Shown: positions 6,359 to 11,973 of the stretch, piece after piece
Layout: each line of letters opens with the position of its first letter
How positions within the stretch are numbered: the first letter of the stretch is position 1
Made by a program: the position numbers and the translations under genes
The notes under the pieces: model-generated
Database searches by the model: none
What the model was told of the DNA's origin: nothing
Seen by the model: only the letters and a program-made list of their open reading frames with translations
DNA from: Patescibacteria group bacterium
GTDB lineage: Bacteria > Patescibacteriota > Microgenomatia > UBA1400 > MFAQ01
DNA: 14,030 nt
Assembly: GCA_018819325.1 (NCBI GenBank)
Contig: JAHJQJ010000078.1
Span: 1-14,030 of the forward strand
Direction: 5' to 3'

Positions 6359-8098
6359 ATGCGCAGAATAATTTTTTTATGTCTAGTTTTCTTACTGGCC
6401 GCTAAACCAGCCTCTGCCCTTAGCCAATTCACCACCGACTATCAAATAACTTACAAGGTCGACGCCACGGGGCTGACCAACGTCAAATACCAAATTTCTC
6501 AAACAAACAACCTTTCCAGGGTTTACGCCACCGAGTTCAGCCTTAGCGTCAGCCACACCAACATAGAAAACCTCAAGGTCAAAGACTTCACCACCCCAAT
6601 AGACCCAGACATAGTCTTAACCAACAACATTACCAACATAAACTTTCCCTTCATAAATAAAATCGTAGGAGTAGATAAAACCCACACCTTCTCCATAGAA
6701 TACAACACCCACGACATTGCCGTCAAAACAGGCTCGGTTTGGGAAATAAACATACCCAAAATAACCACCAACGAGAGTATAAATAACCTAACCGTCAACC
6801 TGCAAATTCCCCCCAACTTCCCCAAACTAGTTTTTGTAGACCCCAAGCCAACCAAAATAACAAACAATATATACACCTTTTCATCCCACTCTTTGGCCAA
6901 CAAACCCATCTCCGCCCTCTTTGGCAGTGAACAGTTTTTTGAACTAAACACCAGTTACTATCTAGAAAACGAGCTCAACTCAAACAATCAAAAAACAATT
7001 GCCCTACCACCCAACACCAGTTATCAAGAAGTGTTGATCAAAGACATCAGCCCCAAACCAGACAACATCACCGCAGACCCAGACGGCAACTGGCTAGCCG
7101 TTTACACCCTAAAACCCAAGCAGAAACTAAACATTGATCTAAAACAAATAATTAAGCTACAATTCACCCCCAAATCAGAAATCGGCACTCCAGACCTGTC
7201 CAAATATCTAGAACCAACCAAAACCTGGGACTACAACTCCCAAGAGTTTCAAAAAATAAATGTAGGAGAACTAAAAGACCCCCAGCAAATTTTTAATTTC
7301 GTCACCGACTCTTTGGTTTACAACTACTCTCTTATTGAAAAAGATCCGCTATCTAGACAAACTGCCTCATTTTCTTTACAACACCCTACCCAAGCCATCT
7401 GCACCAATTTTACCGATCTTTTTGTTGCTTTAGCCAGAAAAAATAACCTACCCGCCAGAGAAATCCAAGGCTTCGCCATGTCTGAAAACGAAAAACTAAA
7501 ACCCCTAAGCTTGGCAAAAGACGTACTTCACGCTTGGCCAGAATACTTTGACAAAGAAAAAAATACTTGGATACAAGTAGACCCAACCTGGACCAACACC
7601 ACCAACGGGGTAGACTACTTTAACAAGCTAGACCTAAACCACATCGCCTTTGTCATTCACGGCCAAGATACCACCCCTCCTCTACCGGCAGGTTTTTACA
7701 AAAATCCAGAAAAAACTACCAAGGACGTAAATGTAAAGGAAACCGACCCGATAGAATTCCCCCCAGCCAATATCCAGGTGGAAATAAAGGAACAAAGGGG
7801 GAATGTATTAATAGTAAGCGTTAAAAACCCCTCTGGTACGGCAAAACTTAACATTCCTCCTTTATCTCATCAAGAAATGGAAATCAACCTAAACTCCAGA
7901 CCAATCGTAGGAAAATCAACCAAAACAGTAACTGTAGAAATTGCCGGTGACCAGTACACCCTGCCAGTAAGTATAAAACCCATTCTCCAACCCCAAGCAC
8001 TTATGGCCATACTAGCCACCCTATTAATATTACTAATATTAATAATAAAAAAAATCAAAAACACCAACTCCGTCTTTCCCGTCTCCATCAAAACCTAA
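6359..8098 (+). CDS. Secreted, membrane-anchored transglutaminase-like protein
   Basis: This is a 579-residue protein. ATG 6359 is preferred to one at 6326 because it yields a clean signal peptide (MRRIIFLCLVFLLAAKPASA, cleavage near residue 20) and sits properly behind TATACT. A long, beta-rich extracellular N-terminal part (about 21-300) has no recognised signature. A transglutaminase/protease-like core follows, with the triad C348 (AICTNFTDLF), H391 (LHAWPEYF) and D408 (VDPTWTN). After an about 100-residue beta region comes one transmembrane helix (about 540-563, LMAILATLLILLILII) and a short cytoplasmic tail ending NSVFPVSIKT. It probably acts outside the cell on envelope proteins or peptides; the substrate is unknown. 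Its last 15 codons are duplicated at the end of the rloB frame. Confidence 0.85.
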   Translation: MRRIIFLCLVFLLAAKPASALSQFTTDYQITYKVDATGLTNVKYQISQTNNLSRVYATEFSLSVSHTNIENLKVKDFTTPIDPDIVLTNNITNINFPFINKIVGVDKTHTFSIEYNTHDIAVKTGSVWEINIPKITTNESINNLTVNLQIPPNFPKLVFVDPKPTKITNNIYTFSSHSLANKPISALFGSEQFFELNTSYYLENELNSNNQKTIALPPNTSYQEVLIKDISPKPDNITADPDGNWLAVYTLKPKQKLNIDLKQIIKLQFTPKSEIGTPDLSKYLEPTKTWDYNSQEFQKINVGELKDPQQIFNFVTDSLVYNYSLIEKDPLSRQTASFSLQHPTQAICTNFTDLFVALARKNNLPAREIQGFAMSENEKLKPLSLAKDVLHAWPEYFDKEKNTWIQVDPTWTNTTNGVDYFNKLDLNHIAFVIHGQDTTPPLPAGFYKNPEKTTKDVNVKETDPIEFPPANIQVEIKEQRGNVLIVSVKNPSGTAKLNIPPLSHQEMEINLNSRPIVGKSTKTVTVEIAGDQYTLPVSIKPILQPQALMAILATLLILLILIIKKIKNTNSVFPVSIKT

Positions 8099-8101
8099 AC
8101 C
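8050..8101 (+). repeat. Direct repeat L: 3' end of the transglutaminase-like gene
   Basis: These 52 bp match 11857-11908 with two substitutions. They cover the final codons KIKNTNSVFPVSIKT, the stop, and a few bases after it. This copy is the native gene end and marks the left edge of insertion 2. After 8101 the sequence continues ATCTATCCACTAGTT, whereas the other copy runs into a REPIN-like element. Confidence 0.9.
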
Positions 8102-8144
8102 ATCTATCCACTAGTTATATGAAATACATTTTTAATTTTAAGAG

Positions 8145-8164
8145 TTTTCACTCGGCTTTTTATT
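8145..8164 (+). repeat. Left inverted repeat flanking the CPBP-like gene
   Basis: TTTTCACTCGGCTTTTTATT is the exact reverse complement of 8829-8848. The pair encloses the CPBP-like gene as a 704-bp unit. A related GGCTTTTTATT recurs at 9404-9414. The ends could be terminal repeats of a small element or two facing terminator halves. Confidence 0.7.
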
Positions 8165-8228
8165 AAGAAATAAAAATGGTACTAGGGGAACTAAAACAAA
8201 AAACAAACACATTCGAAAACCGTCCCTC

Positions 8229-8738
8229 TTACTGTAACCATTGCAGTGTTAGTGCTGCTGTAAAAGCGATACTGTTGTGTATAAGATGTGCCAGAAAAAC
8301 AATTTTGAAAGCTTTCAAACCACCTCCCTTCATTATATATATCCAAGAAAACACAGATCCCATTGCAAAAGCCGAAACCATAAAACCAATTACCGGTAAA
8401 TGAAGCAAAGAAAATATTATAGCTGAAAACACAATAAGCTTTTTATTATCAGAAGTGAACTTCATTCCAATTTTAATTGGAATAGTCTGCCCCAAAAGAG
8501 TTTCAATTATTGGAGCCATAAAAATAACGAACACAGCATCATCCAAAGTTACTTCTGGTATTTGGCGATCAGAACCAAAAAATTCTAAAGGCAGTCCAGC
8601 GATACTTACCACCAGCTCACCAATTGCCGTCAATAGTATTTTTATTAAAAGAATTACAATGGCAACCTTAAAAGCCAAGAAAATATCCGAAGAGTTCTTC
8701 AGGTTAAAGCTTATTTTCTTCATTAAGACGTTAATCAT
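8229..8738 (-). CDS. CPBP-family intramembrane protease-like protein with degenerate motif 1
   Basis: This 169-residue membrane protein has about five or six hydrophobic segments. CPBP (CAAX protease/bacteriocin-processing, ABI) motifs are partly visible: APIIETLLGQ stands where EExxxR is expected, FSLLH gives the FxxxH motif, and HLIHNSIAF gives the HxxxN-like motif. The loss of the second Glu and the Arg in motif 1 makes activity uncertain. Related proteins are often linked to peptide processing or bacteriocin immunity; the role here is unknown. The ATG at 8738 (MINVLMKK) lies 7 nt after a perfect TATAAT, so the message is probably leaderless; M6 is an alternative start. A 20-bp inverted repeat brackets the gene. 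It is transcribed against the transglutaminase-like gene and lies in insertion 2. Confidence 0.7.
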   Translation of the reverse strand: MINVLMKKISFNLKNSSDIFLAFKVAIVILLIKILLTAIGELVVSIAGLPLEFFGSDRQIPEVTLDDAVFVIFMAPIIETLLGQTIPIKIGMKFTSDNKKLIVFSAIIFSLLHLPVIGFMVSAFAMGSVFSWIYIMKGGGLKAFKIVFLAHLIHNSIAFTAALTLQWLQ

Positions 8739-8745
8739 CTTCTAC

Positions 8746-8751
8746 ATTATA
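8746..8751 (-). promoter_or_regulatory. -10 box of the CPBP-like gene
   Basis: A consensus TATAAT on the minus strand ends 7 nt before the ATG at 8738, again a leaderless arrangement. GTGCAA 18 nt further upstream may be a weak -35. The same GTGCAA-18-TANAAT pattern precedes the 80-residue orphan gene. Confidence 0.55.
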
Positions 8752-8828
8752 TCTAACCCTTGATCTTAATTGCACCACTCAAAAAATTCACCCCTCACCC
8801 CTCTTTTTTTCGCTGAATCAAAGGAAGA

Positions 8829-8848
8829 AATAAAAAGCCGAGTGAAAA
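8829..8848 (-). repeat. Right inverted repeat flanking the CPBP-like gene
   Basis: AATAAAAAGCCGAGTGAAAA is the exact reverse complement of 8145-8164. It lies about 90 bp upstream of the CPBP-like start codon, beyond its promoter. Confidence 0.7.
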
Positions 8849-9090
8849 ATAGAGAATAAAGAAGAAAAATGTACTCCTTTTTCACTTCGTTCAGTCGGCC
8901 CCGTTGCACTTTCGTCGAATTGATAAGAAAAAATATTATCAATTCTTCTCAGGTCATATAACACAGTATGTCCGGCTCACTTCGTTGCACTCGTTCGGCC
9001 CTAATTAAGCGTCCATGTTGTAAAATCAGGGTAGCTTAACATGTCCGCTTAACTACGGACATACAGAAACGTTGTGCAAAATAATAAAAA
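8849..9090. other. Intergenic region rich in inverted and degenerate repeats
   Basis: No gene is seen. A perfect 10-bp stem lies at 8917-8945 (GAATTGATAA/TTATCAATTC, 9-nt loop). GTATGTCCG (8966-8974) is inverted to CGGACATAC (9056-9064). Within that span ATGTCCG (9041-9047) also pairs with CGGACAT (9056-9062), and CTTAAC occurs twice 13 nt apart (9035 and 9048). Degenerate copies of CACTTCGTT...CGRCC lie at 8883-8900, 8978-9000 and 9429-9450. Some of these could be recombinase or regulator sites for the next gene. Confidence 0.5.
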
Positions 9091-9097
9091 GGTGTGT

Positions 9098-9126
9098 TAC
9101 AATCTCCCTACTTAAAAAAAGGAGGT
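9098..9126 (+). promoter_or_regulatory. Promoter and strong Shine-Dalgarno of the 80-residue gene
   Basis: TACAAT at 9098-9103, with GTGCAA 18 nt upstream, is a plausible promoter. AAAGGAGGTG follows (GGAGGT at 9121-9126), 10 nt before the ATG at 9137. This is the strongest ribosome-binding site in the window and contrasts with the SD-less starts of the core genes. It decides against the GTG at 9125, which lies inside the Shine-Dalgarno itself. Confidence 0.6.
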
Positions 9127-9136
9127 GAAAATAATT

Positions 9137-9379
9137 ATGATAAATGAAAGAGTTAAACAACCCCAGCAGTTAGATAATGGTACTAAAGCAAGAATGGTAG
9201 AGTTGGGTTTTGACCCCGAGCAAATTTACACAGGTGAAATAAGTGATGTGATGAAAGAAGCTTCAGTTGATGTTGAAACAGAATATGGAAACGTAAGAGC
9301 TGAGGTAGTTGCTGCTTTTTATGCTGCTGGAAGAGGGGAAGAAGTTACCGATTGGATGATGAAACAATTATTTTCATAA
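9137..9379 (+). CDS. Orphan small acidic protein, function unknown
   Basis: This 80-residue protein, beginning MINERVKQPQQLDNG and ending DWMMKQLFS, is not recognised. It looks soluble, acidic and mostly helical, with no Cys, no signal peptide and no transmembrane segment. The start at ATG 9137 is supported by a near-perfect Shine-Dalgarno and a promoter. The A/T-ending codons fit the accessory region. It stands alone between inverted-repeat DNA and a dispersed repeat, with no partner gene in an operon. A small regulator, antitoxin or phage-derived protein is possible, but nothing in the sequence decides between these. Confidence 0.6.
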   Translation: MINERVKQPQQLDNGTKARMVELGFDPEQIYTGEISDVMKEASVDVETEYGNVRAEVVAAFYAAGRGEEVTDWMMKQLFS

Positions 9380-9466
9380 TTTTCACCAGTAAAATTAAGG
9401 AGTGGCTTTTTATTACGTCTCCGTTCCCCACTTCGTTCCAGTACTCGACCACATTGCACTTTCACT

Positions 9467-9535
9467 CAATGACAAGGACCGTCCTTGTCACCCCACCAAG
9501 GTCTCGCTCAGCGGGAGCTTGCCCAGAATCTATTT
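9467..9535. repeat. Composite dispersed repeat
   Basis: The order is CAATGACAAGGACcGTCCTTGTC (palindrome 9471-9489), a short spacer, GCTCAGCGGGAGC, then CTTGCCCAGAATCTATTT. The same order in shortened form occurs at 9863-9910, and parts occur at 371-446 and 11971-11990. It ends about 20 nt before the damaged start of the zinc-ribbon gene. Confidence 0.75.
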
Positions 9536-9556
9536 ACGCAAAAACAGTACTATTAG

Positions 9557-9820
9557 AAAAAAAATAAATTTTGCCAAAGTTGTGGCTTTCCAATGAATAA
9601 GGATAAAAAAGGTGGCGGATCCAATGTCGATGGTTCTATAAGTGAAAAATACTGTTCAATGTGTTATGAGAATGGAAAGTTTTTAACTCCACCAGAAGTT
9701 AATAATGCCAAGAAAATGCAAGAGTTTTGTATTCAAGAAATGAAAAAAGATGAAATGAACGGTATTTTTGCATGGATTGCAACTCGGGGAATTCCAAGAC
9801 TGGAAAGGTGGAAACAATAA
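9557..9820 (+). pseudogene. Zinc-ribbon protein gene lacking its start codon
   Basis: In frame upstream of the first ATG (9593) the sequence encodes KKNKFCQSCGFPM, which joins NKDKKGGGSNVDGS, KYCSMCYENGKF, MQEFC and GIPRLERWK. The whole matches the putative zinc-ribbon family of PF12674 type: CQSCG...GT-DGS..YC..CY..G.F...M.EF......PLKRWK, usually about 80-90 residues. The first CxxC is therefore coded but not preceded by any in-frame start, because TAG occurs at 9554-9556. Starting at 9593 would remove half of the metal site. The likeliest explanation is that the original start was lost at a junction with the dispersed repeat just upstream; a sequencing error or a non-standard start is the alternative. 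The C-terminal part is otherwise intact. Confidence 0.7.
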
Positions 9821-9862
9821 AGTTTATAAGAAAATAAGAAAGCCTATCTGATAATTTTCGCT

Positions 9863-9910
9863 CAATGACAAGGACGGTCCTTGTCACCCCGGCTTGCCCA
9901 GAATCTATTT
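9863..9910. repeat. Dispersed repeat copy next to R'
   Basis: CAATGACAAGGACgGTCCTTGTCACCCC (palindrome 9867-9885) is followed by GGCTTGCCCAGAATCTATTT. This is the shortened form of 9467-9535 and runs directly into the R' duplication. Confidence 0.75.
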
Positions 9911-9942
9911 CTAGTTTACAATTAAACCAATGAAAACCATTC
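9892..9942 (+). repeat. Direct repeat R': duplicated promoter and 5' end of the holin-like gene
   Basis: These 51 bp match 11974-12024 with one substitution. They contain TTGCCC (9894-9899), a 17-nt spacer, TACAAT (9917-9922) and an ATG at 9930 followed by codons for MKTI. The frame then diverges and stops at 9987-9989 (a 19-residue stub). The promoter points towards the AAA ATPase gene. Confidence 0.9.
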
Positions 9943-10025
9943 GCCCATCCACTAGTTGTGCAAAATTTCGCTTCGCGAATGAAAATTAATCAAATAGACC
10001 CGTAAAATATGTACAGAAGCCGTAT

Positions 10026-10076
10026 TCATACAATAAATTGTATGATATTGACAACCAGAGACATTTAAGATATACT
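10026..10076 (+). promoter_or_regulatory. Strong promoter with adjoining palindromic operator for the ATPase-rloB operon
   Basis: TTGACA (10048-10053), a 17-nt spacer and TATACT (10071-10076) form the best consensus promoter in the window. Two nt before the -35 box ends a palindrome: TCATACAAT (10026-10034), AA, ATTGTATGA (10037-10045). Its position suits an activator site or an upstream operator. The ATG at 10104 lies about 20 nt after the predicted start site, with no Shine-Dalgarno. Confidence 0.6.
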
Positions 10077-10103
10077 GCTTGTATATTAAAATATTATAAA
10101 AAC

Positions 10104-11312
10104 ATGATTCACTCATTTTCGTGTAAAAACTTTTATTCATTTGCAGGAGAAAATACAGTAGACTTTTTAGTCAATGATAAAACACCCAAAAGTTACGGTT
10201 ACTATACAACTTCTTCAGGAACTCGTCTTTCAAAAGTAGAAACCGTTATTGGCCCAAACGCTTCTGGAAAAACCAATCTACTTAAAGTTCTGCCATTTTT
10301 TAAATGGTTGATTGTTAATTCATTTGACATTGAACCATCAGCTCCGATTCCAGTCCTACCTTTCTTATTCCCTCAGCTAAAGAATAAACCGATTGAGACT
10401 TCAGTAAAATTTGAAATGGATGGCGACATTTACACATACAGTTTCATCCTTGACTCAAAGAAAATTTTAAAAGAGGACTTGAAAGTCAAAAACAAAAGCA
10501 AAGAGAAAACCACGACAAAAACCTTATTTTTGCGTCAGTGGGAAGAAGAATCTAAAAAGTATCGTCTGATGAACAATAATTTCTCTCTACCTAAAGGTTT
10601 CGAAAAATTACTTCGCACCAATGCCAGTGTAATAGGTATAGGAATGCGATTAAATCACGAAAAAAGCGAAAAAATTGGCTTATTTTGGCAAAAAGTCAAA
10701 ACAAATGTTATCGAGGCTGGTTGGACAGGTGATTCGCTATCTCCCAAAACTAACCGCGTATTTTCTGCGCTAAACTTCTTTAATAAAAACAAGTCACACA
10801 AAAGCGAGGCAGAGAAATTGTTGGCGCGTTTTGATCTTGGTTTCGAGGCGTTTGATATACGAAAAGAAAAAAAAGGAGATGGATTCTATATTGACGCCCA
10901 AGTAACACATCAGTTTGAAAATCAGGAATACAAGTTACCTTTTCGCTATGAATCATCGGGGACAAAACAACTTGTTGTACTTCTAGAAACCATATTACAA
11001 GTGTTGGTTGATGGAGGAGTAGCTGTTATTGACGAGTTTGATGTCAATCTCCACTCAGACATGGTCTTAGCTCTTTTTGAACTTTTTCTCTCGCCAGAAA
11101 CTAATCCTAAAAATGCGCAAATATTATTCAGTACTCACAATCATCGTATCTTGAATGAGCTGGATAAATATCAAGTAGTATTAGTGGAAAAAAACAAGCA
11201 AGGCAGCAGCGAAGTTTGGCGTCTTGACGAAATGTCTGGTATACGTGCTGATGATAATTATTACACTAAATATATTGCTGGCGCATATGGTGCAATACCT
11301 AAGATCAATTAA
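10104..11312 (+). CDS. AAA ATPase of RloA/AbiLi type (putative defence ATPase)
   Basis: This 402-residue ATPase is of the ABC/SMC-like AAA_15/AAA_21 class. MIHSFSCKNFYSFAGENTV is the usual N-terminal strand pair. Walker A is GPNASGKTN (50-58), SSGTKQL (284-290) is a signature-like motif, Walker B is VAVIDEFD (306-313), and STHNH (343-347) is the switch His. An insert of about 200 residues with charged helices lies between the two halves. The next gene, 8 nt downstream, encodes RloB, so the pair matches RloA/RloB and AbiLi/AbiLii abortive-infection systems, in which the ATPase is thought to sense or hold the effector. ATG 10104 is preferred over 10038 because the N-terminus then fits the family and follows the promoter. 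The A/T-rich codons suggest acquisition. Confidence 0.85.
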   Translation: MIHSFSCKNFYSFAGENTVDFLVNDKTPKSYGYYTTSSGTRLSKVETVIGPNASGKTNLLKVLPFFKWLIVNSFDIEPSAPIPVLPFLFPQLKNKPIETSVKFEMDGDIYTYSFILDSKKILKEDLKVKNKSKEKTTTKTLFLRQWEEESKKYRLMNNNFSLPKGFEKLLRTNASVIGIGMRLNHEKSEKIGLFWQKVKTNVIEAGWTGDSLSPKTNRVFSALNFFNKNKSHKSEAEKLLARFDLGFEAFDIRKEKKGDGFYIDAQVTHQFENQEYKLPFRYESSGTKQLVVLLETILQVLVDGGVAVIDEFDVNLHSDMVLALFELFLSPETNPKNAQILFSTHNHRILNELDKYQVVLVEKNKQGSSEVWRLDEMSGIRADDNYYTKYIAGAYGAIPKIN

Positions 11313-11320
11313 GCTCATGT

Positions 11321-11905
11321 ATGTCAAGGTCAAATCCGTACAAAAAAAAGCGTCGTCAAACAAAGAGTACAGTATTAATATATGGTGAAGGATTAACAGA
11401 GGAAATCTTTTTAAAACACTTAAAACAAGTATATTCGAAAGCTGGCAATATCGCGGTAACCATCCGAAAGGGCAGAGGAGGATCAGTAGATAACCCAGTC
11501 GTAAATGCATCAAGGTACTTGGGAGATTTTGACCGACGCTTTGTAGTCATTGATGACGATAGACCAAGACAAGAAATCATGAAAGCAGAGAAAAAAGCTG
11601 CTAGGCAAAATATTACAATTTTCAAAAACACACCCTGTATTGAAGCAACAATGCTTTCCATTTTAAATAATGGAAAGAGATATTCGCAGAAATCAACATC
11701 GTGGTGTAAAAAGGAATTCGAGTTATCACATGTTTCACAAAACAAAAGGGGAGGTTTAGAAGAAAGGTTGGAGTGTAAGAAAATTTTCCCAAAAAAATTA
11801 CTCGATGAACAACGTAAAAGAAATAAAATTCTGAATGGTTTAATATTGACAATGACAAAAATCAAAAACGCAAACTCCGTCTTTCCCGTCTCCATCAAAA
11901 CCTAA
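11321..11905 (+). CDS. rloB: RloB family protein (AbiLii-like effector) with a replaced C-terminus
   Basis: This 194-residue frame begins MSRSNPYKKKRRQTKSTV, then VLIYGEGLTEEIFLKHL (the EGxTE motif). It continues with GRGGSVDNPV, RRFVVIDDDRPRQE (acidic DDD), NTPCIEATML and LLDEQRKRNKIL. EGxTE plus an acidic strand recalls Toprim-like nucleases such as the effector of PARIS, and this is inferred for RloB. It follows the ATPase gene by 8 nt and probably forms one operon with it. The last 16 codons (from 11858) are a copy of the transglutaminase tail (KIKNANSVFPVSIKT) in the same frame. The native end, a few residues past RNKILN, has therefore been replaced at the junction. Function may survive, since the motifs lie upstream. 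Confidence 0.8.
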   Translation: MSRSNPYKKKRRQTKSTVLIYGEGLTEEIFLKHLKQVYSKAGNIAVTIRKGRGGSVDNPVVNASRYLGDFDRRFVVIDDDRPRQEIMKAEKKAARQNITIFKNTPCIEATMLSILNNGKRYSQKSTSWCKKEFELSHVSQNKRGGLEERLECKKIFPKKLLDEQRKRNKILNGLILTMTKIKNANSVFPVSIKT

Positions 11906-11908
11906 ACC
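11857..11908 (+). repeat. Direct repeat L': second copy of the transglutaminase gene end
   Basis: These 52 bp match 8050-8101 with two changes (ACC to GCA at one codon). The copy supplies the stop codon of rloB and runs straight into the two-hairpin element, probably the original intergenic sequence behind the transglutaminase-like gene. Confidence 0.9.
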
Positions 11909-11969
11909 GTCATTCCGTGCTTGACACGGAATCTATATAAATGGATCCCCGCCTACGCGGGGATGACGG
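11907..11969. repeat. Two-hairpin REPIN-like element (copy 2, inverted relative to copy 1)
   Basis: An outer CCGTCAT (11907-11913) pairs with ATGACGG (11963-11969). The inner hairpins are ATTCCGTG/CACGGAAT and ATCCCCGC/GCGGGGAT, with linker CTATATAAATGG. The reverse complement has the architecture and linker of 6271-6331. The stems differ in sequence but remain perfectly paired. The GC stems are not followed by a T-run, so it is not a standard terminator. Confidence 0.8.
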
Positions 11970-11973
11970 GGGA

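Noticed and set aside
8106..8116. Cloning-vector contamination (ATCCACTAGTT resembles a polylinker with a SpeI site)
   Set aside because: The flanking bases do not continue as a polylinker at either copy, and both copies lie in natural-looking sequence.
8455..8763. 102-codon plus-strand frame opposite the CPBP-like gene
   Set aside because: It is the complement of a membrane protein with family motifs and its own promoter, and its product has no recognisable features.
9034..9062. Integron attC-like site (GCTTAAC matches RYYYAAC)
   Set aside because: The two matches are in the same orientation and no facing GTTRRRY box with an attC fold is present; no integron integrase is seen.
9352..9596. 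Two overlapping frames of 64-71 codons after the 80-residue gene
   Set aside because: They are encoded mainly by dispersed repeat sequence and have no ribosome-binding site.
371..9910. CRISPR array
   Set aside because: The palindromic repeats are few, vary in length and are not regularly spaced; no cas gene is present.
11907..11969. Rho-independent terminator after rloB
   Set aside because: The GC-rich stems are present but no T-run follows either hairpin, and the structure matches a dispersed two-hairpin repeat instead.
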